The notes below the pieces were generated by a model that was given only the letters and a program-made list of their open reading frames with translations, was not told the DNA's origin and ran no database searches. From Trichomonas vaginalis G3 (lineage: Eukaryota; Parabasalia; Trichomonadida; Trichomonadidae): a stretch of 64,000 bases of DNA. Within the stretch, counting starts at the first letter, position 1, and each line of letters starts with the position of its first letter. Position numbers and translations under genes: made by a program. The stretch covers positions 22,415,585-22,479,584 of the forward strand of contig NC_067205.1 of the NCBI RefSeq assembly GCF_026262505.1. The letters run 5' to 3'. Shown here one piece after another: positions 39,641-49,590 of the stretch.

Positions 39641-41637
39641 CTAAGTTCGGTCAACGATAGGAATTGAGGGGAAATTAATCGTCGAGGAAGTACGATTATG
39701 TAAAGTAAAAAATGTTGTGGGATTTTTAATATTGTATATAATTTTATAATAAAATTTTTGTGAGACATTTTAAGAAGCACATATAATTTTTTGAATTTAA
39801 AAATTAAAGTAGTGTTGAATGAATTTATTGATTAATTTAATACGGATATTTCTCAAAATTAATCAAAAATAGGTTTTCAGAGAACTTTTGAGATATTTTT
39901 CAAAATGTCTTTTTGAAATATATAAGTATTATATCAAATTGAAAAAAAGGTATTTATCAAAATTCTAAATTCTTAATAAAAAATAACTTTTCAGAGGATT
40001 GTGATTTTGAAAGCATGAAGTAATAAGTAAAAAATATCTACGATTTTAATGAGGGAATTGTTCCTTATGAGGTATACATTATAACTATATACCTCATAAG
40101 GAACAATTCTTGATAGCTGGGAAACTTTCTCTGAATAACTTATCATTTGGAGAAAGTTTCCCAGCTATCTATTAGAAACTAAAGGCTGTGAGGCACTAAT
40201 ATATAATCAGTGCCTCATAAGCCTTTAGTTTTCTTATTAAAAAGAGAAAACTTGTTCGAAATGATAAACAATTTCGAACAAGTTTTCTCGTTTTAAGGAG
40301 GGAATTGTTCCTTATGAGGTATACAGTATGAATATATACCTCATAAGGAACAATTCCCTCTTGATAGCTGGGAAACTTTCTCTGAATAACTTATCATTTG
40401 GACAGAAAAAGTGACACTTTACATGGCAAAAAATAGAGCCTTACTTTTGAGATACTTGAGATTGAAACTGAATCTTATGAGGCGGTGATCTTGAATCACT
40501 ACCTCATAAGGTTCAGTTTCATATAAAATTTGTTGCAATTTGTTATTCTTTTGCAATTATTTCTTATAAGATTTTACATCTTTTAGCGGGGAATGTTTGT
40601 TATCATGTATATATTATAAAATATCTACACGATAACGAACATTCCTCGCTAAATTGCTGAGAAACTTTGAGGAAATGTCGAACAATTTCCTCAAAGTTTC
40701 TCAGATTTATATAGATCACTAGAGTACCCTAGGCACTGATTCTGGTTCAGTACCTAGGAGGCTCTAGTTCTCTAACGAACTGATAAAATGTTTTTAAATT
40801 TTTGGATATTGCTACCTGTGAAGCACTGACTTCAAGTCAGTACCTCACAGGTAGCAATTACATTGAAAGATGGGAGAAACTTTGTCCGAATGTTAAACTA
40901 TTCGGACAAAGTTTCTCCCATTTGTAGTGGAGATGGAAGGCTTTGAGGTATATTGTATTAATATATACCCCAAAGCCTTCCATCTCCACTTGAAAGTGTC
41001 CAAACTTTGGGTTAATACTTTGCAATTAACCCAAAGTTTGGACACTTTCTAGGAGGAATTGGAGGGTAAGAGATATACATTCATATGGTATATCTCTTAC
41101 CCTCCAATTCCTTCTTAAAATGGGAGAAACTTTGTCCGAATGTTAAACTATTCGGACAAAGTTTCTCCCATTTTTTGAAGGAATTGGAGGCTATGAGATA
41201 CTGATGCAATGTCAGTAACTCATGGCTTCCAATTCCTTCCTAAAACTCATAAAAGTGGACATTACATGCATATAAAATTTGACATGTAAAGTCCACTTTT
41301 TGTGAGCGGGGATTTGACTCCGTCAAATCCCCTTTTTCGTTTACGAGAAAGCCAAATTCTCTCAAAAAGTTAAGTAGGACCAATTTTTTATAAAAAAATC
41401 CAATTTCATTATGAATGTTAATTAATTTATATAATTATTGAATAAAAAATTTTCTTTGAGATTATGAAAAGTTCTTTGAAAAGTTATTTTTTCTCATTTT
41501 TAAATATTGTATTAGCCTATTTATTTATAATCCAAATTAAATAACTTTAAATTCAATATTTAAAGAATAATTTTGAAGGAATTGAGTTACTTCCCCCGAC
41601 GATAAAATTGAGAGGTTTACATTTTGACCGAACTTAG
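39641..41637. mobile_element. Non-autonomous DNA transposon with hairpin array (2.0 kb)
   Basis: Inserted into P2. Ends are inverted repeats: CTAAGTTCGGTCAA at 39641-39654 and its complement at 41624-41637, with further imperfect similarity inward (including ATCGTCG about 45 bp in from the left end). CATG is repeated directly outside both ends (39637-39640 and 41638-41641), a 4-bp target duplication. No protein gene. The middle 1.3 kb is an array of hairpins; the flanking parts are AT-rich. I do not recognise the superfamily. Confidence 0.75.
40055..41332. repeat. Array of about 18 alternating hairpins (two types)
   Basis: Perfect or nearly perfect inverted repeats with arms of 18-28 bp (the last only 11) and loops of 3-18 bases stand almost end to end. 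Type A tips read TGAGGTATA/TATACCTCA or GCACTGA/TCAGTACC: 40055-40109, 40175-40233, 40298-40360, 40464-40520, 40585-40650, 40718-40768, 40808-40858, 40926-40990, 41051-41115, 41177-41239. Type B share an AAACTTT core and mostly 8-nt loops: 40112-40169, 40244-40289, 40657-40704, 40870-40921, 40992-41049, 41117-41174, with 41251-41300 probably related; 41308-41332 is a short last hairpin. A and B alternate along most of the array. The A-B pair at 40055-40169 is partly duplicated at 40298-40401, where the second B lacks its right arm. The outer arm sequences differ between hairpins, yet each pairs with its own partner. Confidence 0.9.
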
Positions 41638-41876
41638 CATGCAACAAAACCACCTCACTAAAGTTCTTTGTAGATTAATGATTAAAACTGAGGAAAAAGA
41701 ATTTAACGGGTTTAAATATCATCCATGTAAAATTTTAGAACTTGTTAACGAAAAACTTCAGAAAAAATTAAACGCAAGACTATCAAAAGATAGAGTTGAA
41801 AGAGTAAATAAACTCGCTAAAGGTAATGGTAATGATGAAGAAGAATTTGATGAGTTCAACATTGAACTTTAAGAAA

Positions 41877-42245
41877 CTAATGATTATTTGAATTTATGAA
41901 ATCAATTATTTGATTCATTCTTTCTTCAATCTCTTCTATTCTTTTTGTTAAATCATCAATTTTCATTAATGAGGTGATTCTTGATTGAGGAATAGATTTC
42001 AAACTAACCACTCCTTTTATTTTTGAAATTTTGAATCCATCAACTTTAAACATTTTATTCAATTTACACGTTGTCAATTCTTCAAATAATTTTTTATTAT
42101 TAGCATAATAGTCATTAAATTCTTCAACAGATGAAAAAATTTTTATTTCAGTAATTGGTTTAACAACGTTTATTTTTTGTTGAACATTTTCACTTTCATT
42201 TATTTCTTCCTCCTCTGTTTCATTTATTTTTAAAATCGGTTTCAT
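41877..42245 (-). CDS. P1/P2 conserved 122-aa protein, P2 copy
   Basis: Near-identical to 36274-36642; a C-terminal coiled coil and acidic N-terminus. It starts in the TTTTTATTTAATGATAAATG context. Function unknown. Confidence 0.55.
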   Translation of the reverse strand: MKPILKINETEEEEINESENVQQKINVVKPITEIKIFSSVEEFNDYYANNKKLFEELTTCKLNKMFKVDGFKISKIKGVVSLKSIPQSRITSLMKIDDLTKRIEEIEERMNQIIDFINSNNH

Positions 42246-42312
42246 TTATCATTAAATAAAAATTAGAATATAAGTGATGAAATATATTTTTTTAATTAAT
42301 ATTAAATCAGAA

Positions 42313-42549
42313 ATGGCGGCAGGATTCTTTAAAAAATTATGGGATGGAATTAAGAAAGCTGCGGGTTGGGTTTATAAAAAGATTATTAAACCCATTGCAA
42401 ACTTTTTGGCACCAGTAGCGAAAACGGCAGGAACTATCATAGGTGGAGTATTAGGTACTAAAGCAGGTAATCCGGCGATGGGAGCACAAGCAGGTAACGC
42501 AATTGGTGGAATAGCTGAAGGAATACTTAATAAAATAGGAGGTAGATAG
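42313..42549 (+). CDS. Small amphipathic virion-like peptide of P2 (b)
   Basis: 78 residues; MAAGFFKKLWDGIKKAAGW then a Gly/Ala-rich hydrophobic stretch. The Met at 42313 is chosen because it matches the P1 copy. Likely membrane-active minor virion component (inference). Confidence 0.55.
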   Translation: MAAGFFKKLWDGIKKAAGWVYKKIIKPIANFLAPVAKTAGTIIGGVLGTKAGNPAMGAQAGNAIGGIAEGILNKIGGR

Positions 42550-42578
42550 TGGAAAAATAAATTATTTTAAAATTATTT

Positions 42579-42794
42579 TTATCTTAGTATCGGTTGTAGT
42601 CTTTGATAAACTTTTTCTCCTTTATTTAAAACTTCTCTTATTGGGGCAGCTTTTGGTGTTATTGATTCAGCAACGTCACTAATTGCTTCTTTATTCTTAA
42701 ATATCCAATTTGCTCCCTTCTTCAATGTTTCCCAAACTTTACTCGCTCCTCTTTTTACTTTATCCCACAGTTTCTTAAATATACCTGCAGCCAT
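42579..42794 (-). CDS. Small amphipathic virion-like peptide of P2 (a)
   Basis: 71 residues; MAAGIFKKLWDKVKRGASKV, then KKGANWIFKNKEAISDVAESI and a basic tail. It shares the N-terminal ten residues with peptide (b), to which it is convergent, but not the rest. Looks whole, unlike the P1 copy. Confidence 0.55.
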   Translation of the reverse strand: MAAGIFKKLWDKVKRGASKVWETLKKGANWIFKNKEAISDVAESITPKAAPIREVLNKGEKVYQRLQPILR

Positions 42795-42863
42795 AGTTGA
42801 TTATTTCATTAAAATTAAAAATTCATTTTCATCTTTTAATTTTGATTTTTTATTTATTAATAA

Positions 42864-44504
42864 ATGACGACTAACTATTTGGTGCCAAACACTAAACCGA
42901 TTAATGGAAATGTGTTTCATTCATTCGAAAAGATAAATGAAATATTCGCAAAGAATGACGGTAGAAGATATTATAGAGAACTTGAAAGTTCATGCTATGA
43001 CTCTGATGCTCCATATTTTGATGATAAACAAACTCATTTAAGAATTACAAATCCGGCTCATGATGTGAACCAATTAGGTGACACATATATTAAACGCAAA
43101 GTTAAAGCAACTCTAGTTTCAAATAAAGCTTTCACATGTGATGCCGCTTTTAAATGCATGCGTTTATTCGTTGGTTACAAATCATCAAATCAAAGCTTTA
43201 AACAATTAGAAGTAGAAACCGAAAGAGGTGATGCCGGTTATCTTCAGATGGATTGCGCCCGTGAATCTTTCGCATTTGCAACATATAAACCAAAATCAGA
43301 AAGGAAAGTTAAAAAGTTTGTTCATTCGTTATATAATAATGTTCAAAAATATGATAACTCAGTATGTGGTAAATATATTGACCCTTCAGAAGTTTTCAAG
43401 AAAGCAAATGAAGAAGTTGATGTCACTTTTGATATGATTATTCCGGTAAATGATTTGTTAGCATTTCAGGCGTTCGATGATTATCCTAAATCATTTGGTG
43501 AATCATTCTTAAATATTATGTTTTCAGGGATACTTTAGTATTTTGTCAGGTTGACCCGTTAAGAGTTGCTGATTTACAAAATTACGTTTATGAAAAGATA
43601 ACTGATGAAAATTATGAAAAGATTATGAATCATGTTTATAAATATGATCGCAAATTCCAACAAATCGGACTTCCTACCAAATTAATTACAAGCTTAGCCG
43701 CTACATCTGCTGACGCAACAGTTGATGACGTTATTATTTCATGCACAAAGATGGAAGTTTTAGAGGATAAATGCATTACACCAGGATACGGTTTAATTGA
43801 AGAATCAGTTAAAGCAATACCACGTTTATTTAGTAAGGAAGATCCATTCATGATTCCAGCTCAACATATTGACGTTCGTTCACTAAATGGAGGTTGCATC
43901 ACTCCTGAAGGTATTAGCTCAGATTTCTCATACGCTCTTCATAATGTTACAGATGTTGTGTTAGCATTTCCGAAGAATGCAATGCAAAGAACAGTTTTAG
44001 AAAATCCAATGCTTCGAGGTCTTCAGGTCACTATAGATTCCAGAAACTTCCCCGATCAAGCGATGACCACAGTGGGTGACATATTCTTTACACGTATGCT
44101 TCAAGCTTCTGATTTAGATGGAGTGAATGAATGCACAGAAGAATACGAGGACTCATTAACTAGACCACTGAATGATGATGAATGGCACGCCATTAGCTAG
44201 AACATGGAAAGACCAAACTTCATTCTTATGCACTATTCCAGTTCAACGTGATGGAGCGGGTATATTCTTTGATGGATTAGAAACTTTCAACTCACAAGTT
44301 ACAGTACAAGTGAAAGCTTATCCAATCATTCAGGGTGAAAATGACACTTACTGTTCAAAGGTGACAAATCCTCCTCAGGTTTGGTTTACTAGGACTACAT
44401 ATTGGACATGGACACCGGACGAAGGTTTGAAATATCATCCAACAGGTACACCACCACAGTATAGAAGTTCATATGATGAAATATTGATGAATAGAAATGT
44501 TTAA
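42864..44504 (+). pseudogene. Major capsid protein region of P2
   Basis: Sister of the P1 capsid region, same start (MTTNYLVPNTKPING) and same end (YDEILMNRNV), followed by the packaging ATPase. Long, beta-rich; assigned as the likely double jelly-roll capsid protein by position and size. Not whole. Confidence 0.6.
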
Positions 44505-44528
44505 AATTATAAATTTATTTTTGATTAA

Positions 44529-45358
44529 ATGGATTTAAATTCATCCACCCCTTATGAAGAATTAGCGGGAGTATATAATACATACGTAGATGATATGATT
44601 AATGAAGCATTGAGTGATAATAGAAATGCTCTATCTAAGGAAAAATTAATGAAAATTCCATATTCTGAATGTTACTTAAATTCAATCACTGCAGCAATTG
44701 GTAAACAGAATAAAGGTAAAACATTAACGATATTAAACAAATTATCATTATTGCTAACACTTCCCCCTATTCACATGTGTTAATTTATATCAACCGTTCA
44801 GGTTCACCTTCAGATGATACATTTGAATCTTTAAAGCATTTAATCAAAATTCCAATTATTTATTTATCACAAGAAGAAGCAGAAGATTATTTAAAAAACT
44901 TTTTAATGTATAAAGAATTATATAATACAATCAAGAAGCAAGGATTAGAGGATAAAATTATTGATAAACAACGGGATGAATTATTTGAAACACTTTCTAT
45001 TTCAAATTTTGATAGAGAATTTTTGCATTCACTCATTTTTCTAGATGATGCAGTGAAATCAAAACTAATAACAAATGAGAAATCATATTTTAATCAGTTA
45101 TTAACTCAATGTCGACACATTCAGTGTTCATTCTTTATGGCTGTTCAATATTTCAAAGCATTAAGCACAAACATTAAATCAAATCTATCAACACTTTTCA
45201 TTTTCAGTGGGTTTAGTCGTCAACAGTTGAACGTTATGCTTTATCAAGTGAATTTACCAATGAGCATTAATGAACTTTACACACAATATCAGCAATTAGG
45301 TGAACATGGAAAAATAATAGTATTTAGTTGATTAAATAAAGGAAGTGTTAAATTTGAT
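44529..45358 (+). pseudogene. Packaging ATPase region of P2 (A32/FtsK-like)
   Basis: Walker A GKQNKGKT and Walker B HSLIFLDD as in P1; directly follows the capsid region, the usual Polinton order. A short in-frame segment (STPY) near the N-terminus is absent from P1. Not whole. Confidence 0.7.
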
Positions 45359-45401
45359 TAACTTTTTATAATTAATTTTTATTTTTTATTTATAATTAAA
45401 C

Positions 45402-46301
45402 ATGACAGAAATGGCAAATCTTCTACAGGTTCCATTAAAACAAGGAACAAACAAAAAGGGTGCATATAATAGAACTATGAAAGTTCCTGATGGAATGAAA
45501 GAATTAGTTCATATTGTTGCTGGTCTTCAAAAAGATGTTAAACAAATGAGAAACGTTTTAACATTACCAGAAGCTCAAGCATATGCCAAACGTCAAGGTC
45601 CAAATTGGGAAGCACACGAAGCAGACATTACGGGTCCAAATGGAAAACCTGATGGTATAAATGAAGTTTTCGTTACTGATGGTCAAGGTAATATTAAAGT
45701 CATAAATGGTTACAAATTAACTATAACTGATTATCCTAAACGTAAAGCATATAATGAACGTTATCCTATGCAATTTGATGAAAATGGAAAAGCTGTTAAA
45801 CAATACATTGGAGAAGGTGAAAATGGTCCAATTAATTCATACCGTTATAATCCATATTCTTATTTCAATGAAGAATTAAATGCTATTGAAGAGGGACCGG
45901 ATGGATTACCACGATATTCTAACCAGTTTGATGGTCAATATGCAAATATTAGACCTGAAATTTCAGCTAAGAAATTCTTTAAAGTTGCTTTATTCGATCC
46001 AGTTTTCGCAAATGTTAAAGATGAACTTAAACATCAATTCCAACCAATTATAGTAGCAAGAATTGCATCAGGTGCTTTATCTCAAGCATTCAAAGATTTA
46101 ATTAAGAAACCATTATATCAGCAACGAGGTTTAACTTATGATTTAGTTAAGGAATCAGATAAAAGAAAATTTGAGAAATCAGATGATTATAAGAATGCAA
46201 TTAATGAATATATTAGGTCTATTAATTACAATGAACCAGCTAAAAATCAACTTCAAGAACAAATACAGGGAATAATAGATTCAAAACTTCCAGCAAAATA
46301 A
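45402..46301 (+). CDS. P2 virion-cluster protein, 299 aa, unknown
   Basis: Same length as the P1 gene at 32252. Nearly identical up to about residue 170, then clearly different (for example [24 protein letters not shown] against [24 protein letters not shown]). The sharp change suggests recombination between lineages or diversifying selection on the C-terminal third. Looks whole. Confidence 0.5.
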   Translation: MTEMANLLQVPLKQGTNKKGAYNRTMKVPDGMKELVHIVAGLQKDVKQMRNVLTLPEAQAYAKRQGPNWEAHEADITGPNGKPDGINEVFVTDGQGNIKVINGYKLTITDYPKRKAYNERYPMQFDENGKAVKQYIGEGENGPINSYRYNPYSYFNEELNAIEEGPDGLPRYSNQFDGQYANIRPEISAKKFFKVALFDPVFANVKDELKHQFQPIIVARIASGALSQAFKDLIKKPLYQQRGLTYDLVKESDKRKFEKSDDYKNAINEYIRSINYNEPAKNQLQEQIQGIIDSKLPAK

Positions 46302-46333
46302 AAGTTTAAATATATTTTTTTATTCGAATATAA

Positions 46334-47002
46334 ATGAGAAGACGTTTCACTAGTCAAAAGAACACTAACGCAAAAGCAGAGATTACGGTTGGTTATAACG
46401 TAAATGATGATAAATCACGAATTATTCAAAATGTTAAAGTTAATGTTAGCCCTGAATTAACAAGGTCAGCAACTCAACCAAATTTATTAACTCGTGACTT
46501 ACCGAAAAAGAGGAGAGGAGCAAAATAAAGAAGATGGAGACCCAATCATTTTATCTGAACCCGGTAAAGAACCTGTTGAAATTCCCACTTATCCAACATA
46601 CCCCCACCTCTTTCATCAAACATCGAGAACCCATATAAAATAGACATTAATTCTGAATTAATGAAAATTTACCGTGATATAATAATTAATAATTATGATT
46701 CAATAATAAATTTAATTGACCAATCCGGTTTAATTATTTTACCTTATGAATCATTAATTCACATTATCGCCATTCTTTGTGATGTTCAAGATTCAGACGT
46801 TAAGATTCAATTTTTCATAGATGATGAGGTTTCATGCTGCGGAACAGTTGCAAAAATAAATCCTATAAAGGATATTAGCACAATTAAGATATCAAAGAAC
46901 GGAACAACAACTGAACTTCATTTAACATATAATGATATTTATAATAAAATAGTTGATGAATATAAAATATCACTTGAAAAATTCTTTGTTAAGGCTATTT
47001 AA
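46334..47002 (+). pseudogene. P2 virion-cluster protein with disordered N-terminus
   Basis: Counterpart of 31511-32167: MRRRFTSQKNTNAK start, Pro-rich linker, acidic C-terminal domain with FIDDEVSCCGTVAK. Not whole. Confidence 0.45.
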
Positions 47003-47505
47003 TATTCAAGCATTAACATTATCGAATAATAATCCTTTGAATCATAATCAATAATAATTGACCTTTCACCAGTTTCTATCGTTTGTTTTATTTCTTTTTG
47101 TTCCCCACTATCCGGATCGGTCATTGTAATTGTTTTTGTTATAGTATCAGCTTTATCTTTAACTTCAATCTTTTTTCCATCGGGATATTTAAACCAAAAT
47201 TCCAAAAATTCGATATTGTCAATCTGTTCATATTTTAATCTATCAATTACATTTTTAATACCATCTGAAAATCTTATGAAATGGTCATTATATGGGTTTG
47301 ATTGAACTAAATTTGAATGAAGTGAAATATAACCTGTTGATGAATATGACACTGACTCATATTTTCTGAAAACACTAAAATTTATAACATGAATGAATTT
47401 CTTATTCGTTGAATTTATGAATTCTTGAGGTAATCTTATTCTAGTTTTATTTATCACTGGAAAATAACGCTTTACCATATTTTTTAATCGTAATAAAAAT
47501 GTCAA
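46999..47505 (-). CDS. P2 virion-cluster protein on the opposite strand, unknown
   Basis: 168 residues. Basic N-terminus (LLRLKNMVKRYFPVINKTRIRL), beta-rich middle, FLEFWFKYPDGKKIEVKDKAD, and a hydrophobic end. It shares a 7-bp overlap with the next gene's start, in divergent orientation, and the pair share one T-rich spacer. No family recognised; P0 has a remote counterpart at 1311-2158. Confidence 0.45.
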   Translation of the reverse strand: MTFLLRLKNMVKRYFPVINKTRIRLPQEFINSTNKKFIHVINFSVFRKYESVSYSSTGYISLHSNLVQSNPYNDHFIRFSDGIKNVIDRLKYEQIDNIEFLEFWFKYPDGKKIEVKDKADTITKTITMTDPDSGEQKEIKQTIETGERSIIIDYDSKDYYSIMLMLEY

Positions 47506-48209
47506 TTATCAATATTATTTCGAATAATAGCTGTGAATTAAATTTAACAGTTAGCGGAATTTATAATGTTACTCTCGTTTCTGTGAGTGGTAAATTTAAT
47601 CCCATTCTTTTAGACCCTTCAGATTATATATCATTTATTAAAGATGACCTTGAAAAAACGTATGATATGTATATAAATAATGTGATAGCGAAATGGGATA
47701 TTAACATGATTTTAAGTTATTTAAATGAATCATTTATCGTATGGTATGAAGAAAATTTTAAATCAAAACCCGATAAACTTTTTGAACTTGATGAAATAAA
47801 TAACCTTATTAAATTCCCGCTGAAAATTAAATTTTGTACTCCTCATCTTCGTTCATTGTTGGGGATATTAAATTTTGAAAAAGATGTTGGGGATGTTTTG
47901 TATTCTGACACTGGTTCCAATTTCATTTTAATCAAATGTGATAAAGTTAATACCCCAATGAGATTTTCACATCAAACATTAGACCCTAACTCTTACCCAT
48001 CAATACAAAACATTTTATCCATCAACTTAAACACATTTTCTTTATCATATCCGTTTCAATTATCCGGGAATTCATTTATTCTTCATTCAAAAGATTTATC
48101 AAATATTAAATTTAGAATAACTGACCTATTTGATTGTGATTTAGAATTTATGAATGAAATATTATGGCAATTTCAAATAGAGAAAATAGCTGATGAGATA
48201 ACGGATTAA
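47499..48209 (+). CDS. P2 virion-cluster protein, 236 aa, unknown
   Basis: Beta-rich N-terminal half (SIINIISNNSCELNLTVSGI), helical middle, then DVLYSDTGSNFILIKCDKV and an acidic end. It lies immediately before the fibre gene in all copies, so a fibre base or penton-like role is possible. The fold is not recognised. Looks whole, unlike its P1 counterpart. Confidence 0.45.
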   Translation: MSIINIISNNSCELNLTVSGIYNVTLVSVSGKFNPILLDPSDYISFIKDDLEKTYDMYINNVIAKWDINMILSYLNESFIVWYEENFKSKPDKLFELDEINNLIKFPLKIKFCTPHLRSLLGILNFEKDVGDVLYSDTGSNFILIKCDKVNTPMRFSHQTLDPNSYPSIQNILSINLNTFSLSYPFQLSGNSFILHSKDLSNIKFRITDLFDCDLEFMNEILWQFQIEKIADEITD

Positions 48210-48233
48210 ATATTTATTTTTAAATCATAATAA

Positions 48234-49280
48234 ATGATTAAACAACAGCAACTTAAGGCGCAAAGCGCCCAGGTCCTTCAGACCATTACATACGCCATAT
48301 ATGCATATAATTCAAAGACGGCAGAACAAACGCAAAGGTTGAAATATGGAGATTTGGAGATAGTATTGAAAAATGACCATTTCGAATTCGTTTGCAAAGG
48401 TGGTGCAGTGATATCAAATATAAAAGAAATTTTATTTATGAATTCTAAAATTAAAGGTATAACGGATGATATAACATCAATTCCACCAGAAGAACAGAGA
48501 TATTACGCATTAAATGCATTTCCTAAAGTTTTGAAGATTGGAAGATTTAATTTAAATGAGGAATTCATAGAAGGTTTCCTAAACGACATAATGAAGAAGG
48601 CGGATAAGGAATATGTGGATAGTGAATTAAATAAGAAGGCAAATTTGGTTTATGTTGATGAAAAAGATAATGAAATTAAAGAAAAGGTTGAATGGTATCA
48701 TGAATGGACATCGGAGACTTTTAAAGTTAAAGCTGATACAGGATGGGTTTCAGGATGTTTAGACCTTAAAGCAGATAAAACTTATGTTGATGAAAATTAT
48801 GCAAAGAAGTCGGAAGTAAATGATGTGATTACAAGCATGAAAAATGAAATACTTCAAACATTATATCCTGTTGGTTCTATTTATACGTCAATGAATTCAA
48901 CAAATCCAGCAACAGTTTTAGGTTTTGGTACGTGGAAGCAGATTGTAGATAAATTCTTATACTGTGCTAGATATTCAAAGCAAACAGGAGGTTCGAAGAA
49001 AATTAAAGAAGCAAACCTTCCACCGCACACTCATACAGGAACTACAAACTTTTCTGGCGACCATAGCCACTCATTAAGAGACCACCCATTATACAACTCA
49101 GAATATAGAGATAGCAATGATGTTTTATCTCCATCTTATAACAATGCAGCAAAAAAGATTTTTCGACCAACTGAACCAGGAGGAAATCATTCACACACTT
49201 TCACAACAAATCCAACAGGCTTGGGTAAAGATTACATGCCACCATTTGTGACTATATTCGCATGGTACCGCGTTCATTGA
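48234..49280 (+). CDS. Phage-type fibre/collar protein of P2
   Basis: 348 residues, sister of 29252-30283. ADK-x-YVD stalk repeats, then YPVGSIYTSM, GTWKQIVDKFLYCA, His-x-His pairs, and the PPFVTIFAWYRVH ending of phage collar-type domains. Near residue 10 it has an extra in-frame piece (LKAQSAQV) encoded by the mini-hairpin at 48257. Looks whole. Confidence 0.75.
   Translation: MIKQQQLKAQSAQVLQTITYAIYAYNSKTAEQTQRLKYGDLEIVLKNDHFEFVCKGGAVISNIKEILFMNSKIKGITDDITSIPPEEQRYYALNAFPKVLKIGRFNLNEEFIEGFLNDIMKKADKEYVDSELNKKANLVYVDEKDNEIKEKVEWYHEWTSETFKVKADTGWVSGCLDLKADKTYVDENYAKKSEVNDVITSMKNEILQTLYPVGSIYTSMNSTNPATVLGFGTWKQIVDKFLYCARYSKQTGGSKKIKEANLPPHTHTGTTNFSGDHSHSLRDHPLYNSEYRDSNDVLSPSYNNAAKKIFRPTEPGGNHSHTFTTNPTGLGKDYMPPFVTIFAWYRVH
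48257..48284. repeat. Double GC mini-hairpin in P2 fibre gene
   Basis: Stem GGCGC/GCGCC with loop aaa, two spacer bases, then GGTC/GACC with a 5-base loop. P1 lacks the first stem and most of the insert at the matching place. The C-rich piece cccaggtccttcagacc recurs inverted in the P2 integrase region near 51018-51034. Confidence 0.65.
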
Positions 49281-49283
49281 ATG

Positions 49284-49317
49284 TGCTTGAGCCCAGACCT
49301 TTGGGTCAAGGCTTACC
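49284..49317. repeat. Mini-hairpin insertion behind the P2 fibre gene, with target duplication
   Basis: A 34-bp imperfect palindrome (GCC..GACC around tttg, GGTC..GGC) flanked by GAATG at 49279-49283 and 49318-49322. P1 has one GAATG and no insert at the same place just behind its fibre gene. Confidence 0.75.
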
Positions 49318-49415
49318 GAATGAACTAAATATATTTTATGTCTGTAATTAATTAGGTAATGAAGTAATGGATGAACTGCAGAAATAACTGATAACAAAAT
49401 TTTATTTTTATATAA

Positions 49416-49590
49416 GTGGATACCCCACAAGCTCAAAATTTACCACGAATCATAACAAGAGAGGAAATGATAAAAATGATGCAAGAACGAATTAAAAACA
49501 ACAAACCACGAAAACCGAGAAGATGCGGTTATGCAGTAATGATGGAAAGAAGAACCTCGAAGGGTTCGGGAAGAGGAATAAAAATTAAAT
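49416..49590 (+). pseudogene. P2 copy of the small conserved protein (TPQAQNLPRIITREEM...)
   Basis: Counterpart of 22568-22732; shares about 45 residues, then diverges at the mini-hairpin at 49552. Part of the broken element. Confidence 0.45.
49552..49567. repeat. GC mini-hairpin in P2
   Basis: Stem GAACC/GGTTC with a 6-base loop, where the P1 and P2 copies of the small gene stop matching. Confidence 0.5.

Larger units (their letters stand above)
39371..41872 (+). pseudogene. P2 small unknown gene, interrupted by a transposon
   Basis: Starts with the element context (TTTTTTATTTTGTATGAAATG). Recognisable parts on both sides of the insertion at 39641-41637 are a segment KQVDVYFDDYIQSLFYKG and, after the insertion, a basic helical tail (KLNARLSKDRVERVNKLAKG). 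P1 has no counterpart at the matching end. Function unknown. Part of a broken element. Confidence 0.5.

Noticed and set aside
40055-41332. tRNA or other structured-RNA gene cluster
   Set aside because: Only simple long hairpins are present; no cloverleaf and no A/B-box promoter pattern.
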